Of a stretch of DNA of 64,000 nt, positions 1-12,121 are shown piece by piece. The position numbers were made by a program, and so were the translations under genes. Numbering within the stretch: position 1 is the first letter of the stretch; every line of letters starts with the position of its first letter. The stretch comes from Sanderia malayensis. Lineage: Eukaryota; Cnidaria; Scyphozoa; Semaeostomeae; Pelagiidae. Under the pieces are notes generated by a model. It was given only the letters and a program-made list of their open reading frames with translations, did no database searches and had not been told where the DNA came from. The DNA lies in the NCBI GenBank assembly GCA_013076295.1, contig RQOL01000896.1:1-64000 (forward strand), written 5' to 3'.

Positions 1-515
1 TTTCCATAACGTTGGCATAAGTTTATATTCACACTATATTCGGCTTATTTCTTAGTCATTTGAATAACCTAGATTGTATCCGTTTAAGCTTATATTCAAC
101 ATAACTCTCCATTTGCATCTTTCCTGTTATTCTTAATTTTGATTGGACAGTCCGCTAAATTAGTCATCGTAACTCTGTATTTAAAACCACATGCTTATGT
201 TTGTAAAAGTTAGTTAGAGTTATATAGCTACTTGGTTCTTGAGAAAGGCCAAGTCGATTTGCTGTTTGTGATATGAAAATCTGTCGTTTTTTTGCCGCTC
301 GAATTCTGCTTAAACTGGGAACAGTTTACACTACTTACTGTAAGACTTATTGAAGGAATTCTACCAGAGAAAGTTAGCCCAGCCTTTGCGGTGACTTCGG
401 TTCTTTTCGCACGTTCGTTTTGTGGAGACTGTATATTGTGGTTTAAGGCTCTCTCGGAAAAATGCAAGGCACTCGTGTGTTCTCTTCAATCGGCTGAATT
501 TACATATCTTAGTTA
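1..515. other. Flank with no recognisable gene
   Basis: AT-rich sequence ending at the TA that flanks the pogo-like element. The short open frames here have no recognisable motif and no splice context, so I see nothing to annotate. Confidence 0.6.
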
Positions 516-1289
516 GGTGTATTTAAATTCGCGCTGTACTATTTTCCGCGCACCCCCGACTGCGCGAAATTAAGTACTGCGTGAAAATTGAGCTGTGCGA
601 AAAAGGCCACGCATGCGTAGCGCAAAGGCAGAATATCGTCATAAATTCAACGAGAAAGTATTTTACGCTACGTTTTCTGAAAAATAACAAACTTGTTTAT
701 TACTTTAAATGTCAATATCACTAAAATCTTGGTCGTTGAATTTAATTTGATCCGGTTCAGTATAGTAAGAGTTCACTTTCTCTTTCATAATGTTGAAAAT
801 CCTGTCTGGTGCCAAAGTGTAATCGCGGTCTAAGGCTTTTCCTCTTCTATAACCAACTGCCTCTTCCACGAGACGAACACATGAATGCACGAAATAACAC
901 ACACAAAAACGACGACACGATTCTATATCTATTCTTTCATTTCTGTCACGTAACCGAGCTTCTTTTCAGCGTACAATAAGACTTCAAAAACTAACGACAA
1001 ACAAGCGGCAACAGTATCTCCAATACTGTTCAAACGGCGGCCCCACAACAATAACCCCAATAATAACCAAAAACTGAGGCAACGAGATCTTTCAAAAGCA
1101 TCTCGTTCCCCAACGGTATGCTCTCATGCTTCTCAGTGCTCACATAACCAGGCCAGTCTAAAACTGACTAATTAAACTAAAACACTTAGACTTAAACTAT
1201 TAAATCACGTGATAACATTTCGAAGAACAATTAAACAAAATACGTCAACAGGGGAAGTAATACGCCCGGCAGGGCCTTTTTTAACATAC

Positions 1290-1345
1290 AGACTGGGCCT
1301 TGCCCCCCCCAGCCCTCGTGGTGGGCCCCCCCAGTCAGCAAAAGT
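1290..1345. repeat. C/G homopolymer-rich tract
   Basis: Several runs of five to eight C residues lie in a short span inside the pogo-like element, with a matching G-rich tract near 1620-1650. They may mark a degraded insertion. No coding content is visible. Confidence 0.35.
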
Positions 1346-2298
1346 GGCCCCCCCAGTTAAATATTTTCAACTTAATTTCAATTTGCAATCATGATGATTC
1401 AAATGACTCGTTGTGTGTGAAAGCTAACTACACTGTGTTTTTCAATGGCATCTTACAAAGTAGCTATGTAACTTGCTTCCAGTCCAATTGATATCATTGA
1501 CAAGTGTAGTTTGACTTGTTAACTATATCAATAATACACAGACGAGTTTTTTGTTGTCCTTTCTTCAATGTTGAAAAACTGTGATCCGTTCTGTCCGATA
1601 TAACCGAATGTAGAAATACTAGGGGCGCACATTAGGGGGTGTGGGGGGGGGAGACACTCCGAATGATTTCCGAGTCGGTCCAAAAAGTTGGTCCCAAATT
1701 AATATTAAAATCAATCCTGCCCTAAAAATTGTTTTAAACGAGTCTATCTTCACAAATCTCAAGCAATAACATTCAAGTTCAGCTGGCTGCCTAATGTAAA
1801 GTGGTATTGGCCACTAATAGTAGATTTGTGTTGTAGCTCTTGGAAAAAATTTGGACCGACTGGGAAAAATAATCTTTGGAGAAAATATGATTATAAAAAA
1901 AATACATTTTTCAGCGATATCTGAGGCCCTAATTTTGTAAAATTTCCCCCTTCGGCGGCAACCATGGTGCCGCCTCAGGTAGCCAAAATTATTTGAATGT
2001 AAGCAAAGAAATGTTCATGTAAAAGTCGGTCCCAAGTATGTCAACACCCTCAAACTTTCTTTAATGTGCTCCCCCTGACCCGGCCGTTTCTCTGAAAATA
2101 TAGGTCCCCTTCAAGTTGCATATTAAGAAAAGCAAATGCATATTAAGTTAATTACAAATAAAAGATTAACAAAAGCAAAAACAGCACCGATGCCACTAGG
2201 CATGGCATGTGATCAGACGACAACACATGCTAAAAGACAAAGAATGAATGAACGAAACTAGGCGAAAACAAACAGTATCACAAAAGATTTAAAAATCT

Positions 2299-2553
2299 TC
2301 AAGACAACCGGTATTTCCAGACCACCCTGTGGTATTGGGACCTTCTAAAGGCTATGCTTGCCACGAAGGCTTCCATTTTCCCTCCATAGTCGTAATAAAA
2401 CTTTGAAAAGCGGCTTATCTCCCTTGGCAAGTGCCCGATTACGCGATGTCCGTCGATCGTCCTTCTTGTCTTAATGCGAAAAGCCATTGCATATGGATCA
2501 TAAACATTGCCTCTTTCATGTACGACTAGTTTTTCGTTGAGTTTGGGCGTTCA
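2299..2553 (-). pseudogene. HIRAN-like protein fragment
   Basis: About 80 codons read on the minus strand. They contain VYDPYAMAF, a GHRVIGHLPREIS segment and a following aromatic/GG stretch. The pattern (DPYA, then VGHLPREIS, then a hydrophobic stretch) resembles the HIRAN-type DNA-binding domain as I remember it; I have not verified this. A stop lies immediately upstream, and an acidic D/E-rich stretch (about 2640-2710) sits in a separate frame, so the gene is broken. It is opposite in strand to the DDE transposase and may be captured cargo or a second element gene. Confidence 0.4.
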
Positions 2554-2840
2554 AAATTTTCTGTATTGGTGAAAACCACGAGATCCACACCTTATCCCAA
2601 ACCGCTCTCTATTATCTATCATTTCTCAAATACCATTATTTTCTTTTAATTCCACATCATCCTCATCATCATCATCGATGGAGTACACTTCTTTGCCGTC
2701 ACATGACTTACACAGAGTCACGCTCTCAGCTTGTTCCCAGTTAGGGTAACGTTCATCCATTAATCAATAGTGAGGAGCATGATAAAGTCATATAATGAAT
2801 CTACAAAATGCTTCGGGCCTCATGACTTGGAAATCTTGCC

Positions 2841-4158
2841 AAAAAAGAGGCACGGTGCAAAACTCTTGCGCCTGAAGAAATCGACAAAAACGTCCTTACC
2901 ATGATACAGAACATGCGTGCATCCGGAACTGCAGTCGATTTCAACATGACAGTCTCGATAGCAAGAGAGATAACACTCGCAAATAACAGAATCCTTTTGA
3001 AAGAAAACGGTGGCCACATCGACTTTAGCAAAAGTTGGGCCCAGTCTAATATCAAAAGATGATTATTATTATTATGCTATATCATGCTGTGATGATTCAC
3101 ATCTTCCGCTTTATACTGACACTTACTATTCACTTCTGTTCTGTTCCTGATGATTGTAGTTGCGTAATTAATATATCTATTTTATATATCTTGCTGTTGT
3201 TTTATATGGTTGTGTCTCATTATTTGGTCTACTCTCTACTCTGGACACAACATTTCTAACATCTAATACTTCGTCGACTTGGTTACAGTAAAAGAAAAGC
3301 AACTACATCAAAAGCACCAATCGCTCCAGGTCTCCTGAAAGAAGTTGGGTTTTCTTTCTATCAGGTCATATTTGATATTGTGAATGGCGCATAAAATACC
3401 ACACGATTTAATAATAAACTTGGACCAAACAGTCGTTCAATGTTTCCTTATTTGTCAATATACTATGGCAATGAAAAGAGAAAAATCGATTCCCATAACA
3501 AATTCCACAGACAAAAGACCAATAACTGGCCAGTTTGCAATAATCTTAAGAATAAACCTCTTGCCAATTCAGCTGATTTACCAAGGAAAAACTGATCGTT
3601 GTCATCCGGACTACACATTTCCAAAGGAATTTCACATCACACACACTGAAAACCGTTGGTCCAATGAAGAGAAATCCAAGGAATTCGTGCCAAAATTTTT
3701 AATGTCATATGAAGAAAAGAAGAGAGAAGATCTACAACTGAGAAAATATCAAGAGTGGCTTTTGCTAGTCGATGTTTTTAGGGGCCAATGGACTGAAGAT
3801 GTGAAAACCGTTGTTGCTTAAAAATAACGGAAAGATGGTTCCAATGCCAAACAATATGATCCTTATTTATTAGCCCCTTGATCTTACAGTAAATAGAAGT
3901 TGCAAGGCATTTTTCCGTAAAGAGTTGCAAAACTGATTTGCAGAACAAGTGTAGCAGCAAATTCAAAATGGTTGTGAAGCAGAACAAGTTAAAGTAGACT
4001 TGAAAATCAGGATTTTGAAACCTATACAGGCAAAGTGATTGACATATTTTTATGATCGCATGCAAAACCGACCAGATATAGCTGTCAAAGGGTTTAAGAG
4101 GGCTGGGATTATAGATTTCTTAGCAAAAGAGCGCCAGTATGAAGACCCATTCTTATAA
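2841..4158 (+). pseudogene. DDE transposase of pogo/jerky-like type, broken
   Basis: Three blocks are recognisable. About 2841-3057 encodes an upstream helical segment containing MIQNMRASGTAVDF and NGGHIDFSKSWAQS, typical of the region before the catalytic core in pogo-like transposases. About 3275-3820 gives NLDQT, TDKRPITGQFAI, IYQGKT and TENRWSNEE, the DDE_1-type core with the first Asp in NLDQT. About 3870-4158 gives PLDLTVN and, after stops, GFKRAGIIDFL and a terminal DPFL. Blocks 1 and 2 are separated by about 220 bases that could be a decayed intron. The frame after 3821 is broken by a stop and by shifts. Confidence 0.75.
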
Positions 4159-4354
4159 ACAGGTTACTTTTAGTTAAGAGTAACTTTCAGAAATATAGTT
4201 TTTTTTTTAAATGGATTGTTGTATCATTCTGCCTACTTTCTCGTGTGCGTGAATTCAAGACTGCGCGAAAATATGAAAGATTTGTGCGCGAATTTAAAAT
4301 GCGCGAATTCAAGTACGCGCAAATTATAATACACCACGAAATTTAATACACCTA

Positions 4355-5880
4355 AGGTAACATCAAAATATCTGCTAATGATATTGTAGGATGGGTTTCC
4401 CCCGTCTTTGTGCTGTCAGCCCCGCATTTATCGTTTTCAGTATATTAGGTCAGGGCTTGCCTTCTCTCTTCATTCTGTTGTAGTACTCGTATTGTTGAAA
4501 CCTTAATTCTATTTTGATAAAGTAACTCCATCACAATATGCGTGATATGCTTGTAAATTTCAATTCCAGGCTATATTCTGATGGGGGCTATATACCAATT
4601 TGCCATATACTAATTTGTACAATTACTACAATTTAACCGCATCGACCCAACTTATTAAGCCCGATGAAAACTGATTACATCATAAAAATATGCAGCGTTT
4701 TGCAGATAAAGTACATTGTCAAAGTTCTGTAAATTGCTTGCAGTGTTTGCATACCGAGAATTGCATATGGCTATTCTTCATCAGTATACATTTATTCGCT
4801 CGTGAAAGCAAAGTTCCATTGAGTTACGAAGGTCATTGCTGCTGCGTAGCGGAACGAAGTGAAGCGGCTGCGCAGCAGAATATAATCCAGTTCTTCTCGA
4901 GAAAAAGTCTTGTTATGTTTGGATGTTTGGATGTTTGTGTTTGTCGGATTCTAGCCAGTGCGTGGCCTTAAATCCTCCTCCGTTTAGCCACATGCTGGTT
5001 TTATTTTCAATTCATCAATGACGGTAATTTTTGCTACAGTGCAGTGAGACGTTTTAGAAACATTGAGAAAACGATATTTGGTTGGCTTATCTGCTGATTA
5101 TTAAGTTTTATTCGTGGCCAGAATCGAGAAGGCCCAAAAACAGGCCATTTTTATTTCGACAAGAACATAGGAGTTGCTTTATTGTCGTGGGGATAAGTTT
5201 ATAAAAATGAATGCCTGCAAGCAGATAAGAAAGCTGTGCGGAAGTATAGTAGGCCTTAAAAAGCTATTGTATCATCATTTGCACCATCATTATGTTTTAT
5301 TATTTGTTTGAAAGTAATCCCGGTCCAGAAAAGCCGAACTTCAGATTTTAAATTGTTGATGTGCATTTAATTTAGTTTTCTTTTTAATGTGGGGTTTTCT
5401 ACATTTATTCCTCTGTTTTTTGTATTGCTTTGTTTTCATGGTGAAGTCACATCAACAAAGATTTGAGTTTTATCTTTGATCTTCAAGCTGAGCGTACATC
5501 TTCTCTTGATTAAGAATAATTTGCTGAAATCTATTATTGCTGAAATTCCAAAATCCAGCTATGAAACGTAAATGTCAATAAGAAATGTCAAATACAAATG
5601 GCAACATTCAAACACATCAAATATAGAGAAACGACCTGATACCAATACAGATATCTAGGCTTCCAAGCACGCTAAACACCCCCTTCTCCATATTTTTTCG
5701 AAGCACTCATTTCAAAACATATCGTTTTAATCAAATGCTAGATGCTTTAGTCCTGGTTACATCACAGCAGCACTCATTTTAACAATGTTAACAGCTAGTT
5801 ATAAATCCTCTAAGTGTCGACAAAAGTTTGTAGTATATTCATTGGTATATATGATTTTTGTCCTCATCATTGACATGTTG
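4355..5880. other. Intergenic, no gene recognised
   Basis: There is no convincing coding region. The open frame at 4690-4971 includes a GC-rich hairpin (4839-4881) of a kind common in dispersed repeats, so it is treated as repeat rather than gene. Confidence 0.5.
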
Positions 5881-5881
5881 A

Positions 5882-6128
5882 TGACGTCATAAAAGAGGTT
5901 TTCAGTTGAAGTGACGGTGTGAAATAGACCACGTAATTAAAATTGCCGATTGTTATTGGTTGAGAACCTCGCTGTCCTTTTCATAGGGCGAGGAGCTGTG
6001 CTGAAACTGAAGTTGAACAGAAAGAAATTTGTTCTTACTCGATAGGATATTGGCTTTATTTTACAGGAGAATTAGCTAATATATTTGAAAAACGTCTGGG
6101 TTCTCAATCAATGAGGAGTGAGCGCTTG
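5882..6128 (+). promoter_or_regulatory. Possible promoter and 5' untranslated exon of the PTP4A gene
   Basis: A perfect CRE palindrome (TGACGTCA, 5882-5889) is followed by an inverted CCAAT box (ATTGG, 5955-5959), then sequence ending in a good splice donor (G/GTATGT at 6128-6129). A plausible acceptor (TTTAAG) sits at 6919, just before the PTP4A start codon. A leader exon ending at 6128 and joined to 6920 would fit. This is inference from signals only; transcript data would decide it. Confidence 0.3.
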
Positions 6129-6926
6129 GTATGTATTTTATTTTTATCATCGTACTATCCACAAACTCTTGGTATTTGACAGATTTCCGAAGTTATTTTT
6201 TCACTCTTGCACTTTGTTGTTCCTGTCTTGTTCATCATCCAATCACTATCGTAATCATCAGTTTATGGGTTGTGTGTTGTAATTTATTTCTTTACCAACC
6301 TTTCTATGTATTTTACTAATGAAGGGCTTTCAGAATTTGTTATGGGAAATTTTTTGCCTAATCAGCTAGCCCCTGCTTCGGGTGTATGAAATTCTTTTGA
6401 CTCAGCCAAGCAACTCTTTGCGTTAGGCCTAACCATTTTCCACCGATCTTGCTTTTGAGAAATTAAGAGCTTGAACGCAATTTTAGGTTTTGAATATGCG
6501 TTATTTTGTTTTAATTCTTAACGATCTTTCTGGAATACAAGAGATTCAATTTTCACACGTATCATTACTGATATCAACAAATTTGTCATAATTTGCAAAC
6601 GATTGGCTTAATTTTATTCCTTCCTTTGAGGGCGATTGCCACCACTAACATCGTTTTCGTTTTCCCCTAGAAACCAGCAGTTCTTGGTGAAACTTTTATG
6701 GAGTTTCTTAAAGATAGTTCTGAATGGTGCAAGGCCCAGCACGTGAAATAGATTTGTTACTCTTGAGTTGGTTATTTTTTGTTGTAATACTACAAGTCAC
6801 ATGGGTTGAATATTGAATGCTTCAGAATAGACTATACTTCTACAATTTAAACAAAAGATCAACCAAAAGTCTGTGCAGAAGAATTATACTGTTATTTTAA
6901 ATTTTTTGCAATATTTAAGCTGAGAC

Positions 6927-8532
6927 ATGCAGCATCAACGTGTGCCGGATTTTGGCCATGCCCTTGTGGAATTTAAAAACATGAGATTCCTAATAATGGA
7001 TAGACCTTCAAAGGCAAATATTGCACATTTTGTCAAGGTATTTTTTACAGCTATAATATTTAAAATGTTTTGCTACATGTCGTGTTCCCGTCATTAGAAG
7101 AACTGTTTAGAATAGAATTCTGTTGTATTTGTATTTTGATAAAACGTCTTAGGGAAAAAATCTTACAAATGTGTGTAGTAATGTTTTCTTCTTGTTTTAG
7201 TTTTGATATTCATCAAAGCAATGCTAGAACCACTATGATATTTTTTCTAGGAATTGAAAAATTGTGGAGTAAATGAGTTGGTGCGTGTATGTGAGCCAAC
7301 TTATGGTATTGATGAATTACACAAAGAAGGGATTAATGTTTTGGTATGCCAATATCAATCAATTATTAATCAGTTTTGGTACGAATATTAATCAAAGAAG
7401 AATTTACCATGTGTAATACTTATAGGTGATAATAGCCTCAATTAATTTAAGTCTGAGCTTGAAATTAAAAATGAGTTGGTATATTTCCATGTGGCTTTCC
7501 TTCTAGGATTGGTTCTATGATGATGGAGCCGCACCACCCAGAGAAGTTGTTGATATGTGGTTAAAATTGCTTAAAGATAAATTTACTACAGAACCTGGAA
7601 CAACTATTGCAATCCATTGTGTTGCTGGTCTTGGCAGGTAAGGTTTCACTGTCAAGCAACTTTTGTTGTGCAGGAGAAAAGTTTCTGGTAGAATTGAGTT
7701 TCTGATCATGATTTTCTATTTATCTGGCAATATGTCCAAAGTTTCGGGATCAGGGATAATGATCTATGTCCCAATTTTTGATCTATTATTTGACACAATG
7801 TTAGTTTAATTCAATTCTATTGGCAAATTGCTAATTTATTTTTGGAACTTAAATGTGTAATGGTTGATCATATTCATGAGCTGTGTGCAATTAGTAAGCC
7901 TACTTAGAAGACTTTAGGAAATCCCCCAAGAAATTGAATGTCTGTAACGTATCAAGAAAACTGTAACCGCTATGTTAAACTCAATGAGAGATAAAGCAAA
8001 TATTCTACACCTGGAGAAATATGTTTTAGGAATGTGTCTGTTGGCTTGAAGAAGCACTCAAAAACTTGGGCAGCTCTGGCTCATTTGAATATAAAGAGCA
8101 TCATGATATCATTATGCTGCTTTTGTGTACAGGATTCCTGCGCCACATTTGACAGTCTAATACTGACAAAGAACGTCCCTTGGAGCACTATTACTCTGTT
8201 TACACTTAGTTGTATAGTAGAAGTGATATGTTAACAGAAAAACTCTGCAATAAACGTTTTATTGCAGATAATTCACTTTGCACTTTACACTATGATTTCT
8301 CCAGATGTTTTTCAAGGTGGAATTAATCAACTTGTAAAACATTTTTAGAGCACCAGTACTTGTGGCATTAGCTTTGATTGAAAGTGGCATGAAGTTTGAA
8401 GATGCTGTTGATTTTATACGAAAGCGGAGAAGAGGTGCAATCAACAGCAAACAGTTGGAGTATCTTGAGAAGTATAAGCCAACTAAAGCACTGAAAGGAA
8501 AAGATCGTAATTCTAACTGTTGCGTACAGTAA
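6927..8532 (+). CDS. PTP4A: PRL-type protein tyrosine phosphatase (PTP4A family), 4 exons
   Basis: Exons are 6927-7037, 7251-7343, 7507-7637 and 8349-8532. All introns are GT-AG and the frame stays open for 172 codons, close to the usual 167-173 of the family. Exon 1 carries FKNMRFLI and exon 3 ends in HCVAGLGR. The CX5R phosphatase loop therefore has its Arg completed across the exon 3/4 junction and is followed by AP, as in PRLs. The C terminus is a CAAX-type CCVQ, preceded by basic residues, which predicts farnesylation and membrane targeting. The general-acid loop reads DWFYDDG where PRLs usually have a WPFDD core; the Asp is kept. PRLs bind CNNM magnesium transporters and influence growth and motility in animals. 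The ATG chosen is the only one giving the family's N-terminal length. This looks like an intact host gene. Confidence 0.93.
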
Positions 8533-8670
8533 CAAGAATCCTTGTGTACAGTAACAAGAATCCTTTTGAATTGCAAATATCTATTTTTGTACAATGTTCT
8601 ATTACTAAGCTGTGCTACATTTATAAAGAACGTTGTTGTGGAATTTATCATCTAACTTGGCATTTGATCT

Positions 8671-8676
8671 AATAAA
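8671..8676 (+). terminator. Polyadenylation signal of the PTP4A gene
   Basis: A canonical AATAAA lies about 140 bases after the PTP4A stop codon, on the same strand. Confidence 0.6.
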
Positions 8677-10300
8677 ACTCAGGAAAAATATCAGTTAAAG
8701 ATTTATTTTCATTGATGCATTCTATGTAACCAAAGAAAATCGAATTTACTCATCTCTTATCCGGCAGTTTAAAATATTCCTGGCAAATATTGTTAAGTAC
8801 AATGACCTTAAAAGTTATTGCTTTTGTGAAAAGATCTATCTTACGTGACATATTGCTGTAGCGTTATGTTTTCTTCTATTCTAAAATAATCTCCATTTTA
8901 ATAACATATTTAGATTTTTGTTGACGAAGAACCAATAACTCTTATTTTGCCAGCAGTGACTGGTTACCAGTGGCGTAGGTACAGGGGCGCATGGGGGACA
9001 GACGCCACTATCGGACCTTTGTATTTGGCATTTTGTAGAAAAATTAGCCAATCTGTCGGAATTCATTTCTTCCAAAATTACGAAGTTTTTCTTTCGTTGT
9101 TTCTCTTTTTTATTGTACTGTTTTTTATGCCTGGAAATATATTGTACTATCTAGAAACGCGAGTTCCGCATTATTTTGGTAATATTTTGCTGACTAAACA
9201 AACAGTGGGTCACATGAATATTTTCCGTCTCCACAATAATCGCCCAGTTTCTTTTTGAAATGGTTTAGCGATTTGGTATTTACTGCACCTCTTGGAAGGC
9301 GGGTGTAGTATGCGTGGTTTTGGCATGGTTTGAAACACTTAAGTGTTTCAGGTTTTAACACATAAGTGCTTCAGGATTTGGCACATAAATGTTTTAAGTT
9401 TTAAAACGCGGGTGAAATGCGCGTCTTTAGTATGAAGTGCATGCAGAAATGCATGACAATAAAATTTACTATGCATCTTTGCATCAGTCTTCTGTCTATA
9501 TTGGAAAGTCTTCATGACTTTCAATGGAGACCATTCATATTCATCTATCATCGCATACAGTATCTGATTATAGACATGTTGCGTGAGTAGGCCCCTTATG
9601 TAGATGGTGTGTTAGGGAACCTCGCGACCTGCGTGACCCGCGCATTAATACGGCTTAATCTGATGATTATTATTCTTACAGTTGGCATATCAAACTTATT
9701 AATCATTGTGATTTTACTCCAGGAGCTTGGAAACTAATTAATAGCCAGATAGGAATCTATTGACGTAAATCGATTGCATACTATAACTTTGTCGATTCGC
9801 ATTGGACGGTCTAATTTTGTAACTCTTGCAGGATTGGTAGATTTTACAACACTATTTCCTCTTATGTAATCCTTAACATGAATCATATCAGCGTGTTTTA
9901 GAGTTCGATTGTGTGGTGCTAGGGTATGATGTGAATGAAAACAGTGAACTAGAAAACCAAATTGTTGTACTTGATCTTCGTGATTTCTTGGTAATTATCA
10001 AAGTCTGGAATCAGCAAGGGAGACGGGTAGAATCTCCACAGATCGAATTGTGTATATCATCCCGATAAAATTCAGTTCTGCATATTTGCTTGACTGTCTG
10101 AGTTACACATTACCTGATAGTCGCTACACTTATTTAGATAAATATATTTCATTTTCGGCGTTTTACTTCAGTGAACGTTTTGACATAATTTTTAATTCCA
10201 AAGTGTTCTGCCTCAGTTTGCAGCCCATTCAGGGGCCATGCAGAAAGGCATGGTCATGCAGAGACGCATATGACAGTTATAACGTGTAGAACTGTCGACC
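8677..10300. other. Intergenic, repeats only
   Basis: No supported gene. A frame at 8947-9258 has no family motif or splice context. A short degenerate tandem repeat lies at 9332-9403. Confidence 0.5.
9332..9403. repeat. Degenerate tandem repeat, three units of about 24 bp
   Basis: Three successive units share the pattern ACATAAGTGCTTCAGG followed by a TTT-rich tail. The copies differ at several positions. No function is apparent. Confidence 0.55.
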
Positions 10301-10490
10301 TGTCGTCATTTTCGCCATTTTCCTTGTTTCACTTTTAGGACTGGGTCGGGTTCACTATGACATCATAGTGGGAACCATTTTTCCCGTACTGAAGCAACAA
10401 ATCTGACGTGGATTTTCTCTCATACTGTGGACTCGATATTTGTTTTTTTTTTACTCTGATGATTAGAAACAGGTCGGCGCATTATTCAAT
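10300..10490 (+). repeat. Partial copy of the TTAA-flanked MITE family
   Basis: The segment shares the order of several short blocks with 59,330-59,490 and with the reverse complement of 60,690-60,900. These are TTTTAGGACTGG, then an ACTATGACATCATAG palindrome, then CCCGTACTGAAGCAAC, then GATTAGAAACAGGTC. The terminal repeat seen in the 59-61 kb copies is not visible here, so this is an internal fragment. Confidence 0.6.
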
Positions 10491-10527
10491 TAGCACGTTT
10501 TACACATTATCTTAGGTTATATTTTAG

Positions 10528-10783
10528 GAAAATTTTACGAAAGCCGATCCCGAGATGGCTAATGAGGCTCGTGAGGCCCTGATTGGCCGACAATTTATGA
10601 AAGGGTTGCCTTCTGATATCCGATTACGACTTCTTGAACACAATCCAACGCCGACACTGTTCGAGATGACTTCCTTCGTCCAGCGTTTTCGAGCTATCCA
10701 CTATGCCGATGTTGACTCAGCACACGTGCAAGCCGTCCAATCTTATGACCGATGTTGACTCACCGCGCCTTCGGATAATAACG
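10528..10783 (+). pseudogene. Gypsy-B gag, left fragment
   Basis: Contains RQFMKGLP, then an LRLLEHNPTP-like segment and FVQRFRA. These match the order RQFMKGLP, LLESDPTP, FAQRFRA in the Gypsy-A gag at about 11,450-11,560. It ends with a TGA shortly before the AACG target site (10,780-10,783). It is truncated at its 5' side. Confidence 0.75.
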
Positions 10784-11046
10784 TGTAATGATGGCGCCAA
10801 CTACGCTTGGTGCCTATCATCGTACTTTTAGTTAATATTTTATCCTTTTGAATGTTTGTATGTGCTAATTTGTAATCTTGATTTCTTGCTTTGTAACTGT
10901 GTTTGTTGATTGATAAAAGTCAGAGTTATTGATAATAATTGTGTATGTTTATAAAATGATTTAGTTTTTGAATTGATTGTAAAAGAGTTGGTCGCATATA
11001 TTCGTTGTGTTTTCTGACTCATTGCTTGGAACCCGAAGACGCCACA
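10784..11046 (+). repeat. Gypsy-A 5' LTR
   Basis: Runs TG to CA. Positions 10,799-11,046 match the 3' copy almost completely. The first 15 bases have no counterpart at the 3' copy, which looks clipped or rearranged at its start. TTGGTGACAGAG, just after the LTR, sits where a tRNA primer-binding site belongs. Confidence 0.75.
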
Positions 11047-11074
11047 AATTGGTGACAGAGGTATTTCGATTACT

Positions 11075-12026
11075 ATGGCCACTCAGATTCTTCCAGAACG
11101 TTTTGCTGGTGGAGATTTTACGACTTGGTTGCGTCATTTTGACCGTTGTGCTCGGACCAACATGTGGAATGAAGGTATTCGCTTGCTCAAAGTTCCTGCA
11201 TTCTTGTCTGGTCCGGCTGCCACTTACTTCGACTCCTTGGCTGCGGATGAAAAAGACACTTTGCCGCATTTACTTGCTAGTTTACAGAGATGTTTTACAC
11301 CCGCAATTGATCGCGAAAAATTTTATCGTGACTTCGACACCCAAGTCTTACGTCCCGCTGAGGATCCTTCGTTGTACCTGTGGCGTCTGAAAGATCTCCT
11401 CCGCAATGCCGAACCCGACCTGTCAGAGGATGCTTTCGAGGCTTTGTTGCGCCGACAGTTCATGAAAGGTTTGCCCCATCCCATCCGCATGAAGCTACTG
11501 GAATCCGACCCGACACCGAATCTTACTCGGATGGTTGATTTCGCTCAACGGTTTCGTGCCCTCGCTCAATTACCCGCTGACTCGCCGGCCACATGTGCCG
11601 CGATTGACACCATTGAGCCTCCTCATGCTGTTTCTCCTCCGCCCTCCACGTGACCCCTTGCGTCACAACCACAACAGCAGACGCAACAACAACAACGCCT
11701 TGATCAATTGGAGCGCCTTGTTTTCAAAATGGCGGATCAACAACCCCCTTATTGCTGCCGTCTCTTCACCTGCCGCTGCTACTCCACCTGTGCCTATCTC
11801 GTCCAATGCCCAGAGGGGAATGGATTCTCGTGTCCGGTGTTTTTATTGCCGTGAAGAAGGACACGTTGTTAGAAATTGTGCTCGTCGCCGCGATGCAACG
11901 CCGTGTACCATGTTTGGAGGTTGGGGCCACCGTCCTCAGGTTTGCCCGAACAATTCTACAAGATTTCAATTTCAACATAATCGTGAGTTTGAAAATCCTT
12001 TAAACTTCCGTGGGGTGCCTCGCTAA
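11075..12026 (+). pseudogene. Gypsy-A gag (capsid and zinc knuckle), frameshifted
   Basis: The N-terminal 190 codons (11,075-11,653) carry the retrotransposon gag capsid pattern: FTTWLRHFDRC, then YLWRLKDLLR and RQFMKGLP. After a frameshift near 11,650, a CCHC knuckle (CFYCREEGHVVRNC, about 11,838-11,880) is read in another frame and is followed by a second C/H-rich stretch lacking the full knuckle pattern. Gag would package the element RNA into cytoplasmic particles. One or two indels separate it from a continuous frame. Confidence 0.8.
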
Positions 12027-12121
12027 ACGGTTGGAGCGACCAGCACCCCTCTGTTTTTTCTATTGGAAATGTTCCTGAATGTCCAGGCCAACCTCTTGTT
12101 TATTGCGAATTTAACGGTGGT

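Larger units (their letters stand above)
516..4352 (+). mobile_element. Decayed pogo-like (Tc1/mariner group) DNA transposon
   Basis: The two ends read inward as the same imperfect inverted repeat, beginning GGTGTATT and then AT-rich with several GCGCG blocks. Each end abuts a TA (514-515 and 4353-4354), the target duplication of Tc1/mariner-type elements. The sub-terminal 50-100 bases at both ends repeat short GCGCGAA and GCGCGAATT motifs, possible transposase-binding repeats. Inside are a broken plus-strand DDE transposase (about 2841-4158) and an unrelated minus-strand coding fragment (2299-2553). The element has lost its reading frame and is presumably immobile. Confidence 0.75.

Noticed and set aside
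228..516. Overlapping open frames on both strands
   Set aside because: No motif, no splice context, and opposite-strand overlap; ordinary chance frames.
705..902. 65-codon minus-strand frame inside the pogo-like element
   Set aside because: No recognisable domain and no nearby exon to extend it.
4690..4971. 93-codon frame
   Set aside because: Contains a GC-rich hairpin and a serine/alanine stretch typical of repeat-derived translation; no family match.
8947..9258. 103-codon frame with a hydrophobic stretch
   Set aside because: Could suggest a membrane protein, but it starts in repeat-like sequence and has no splice or family support.
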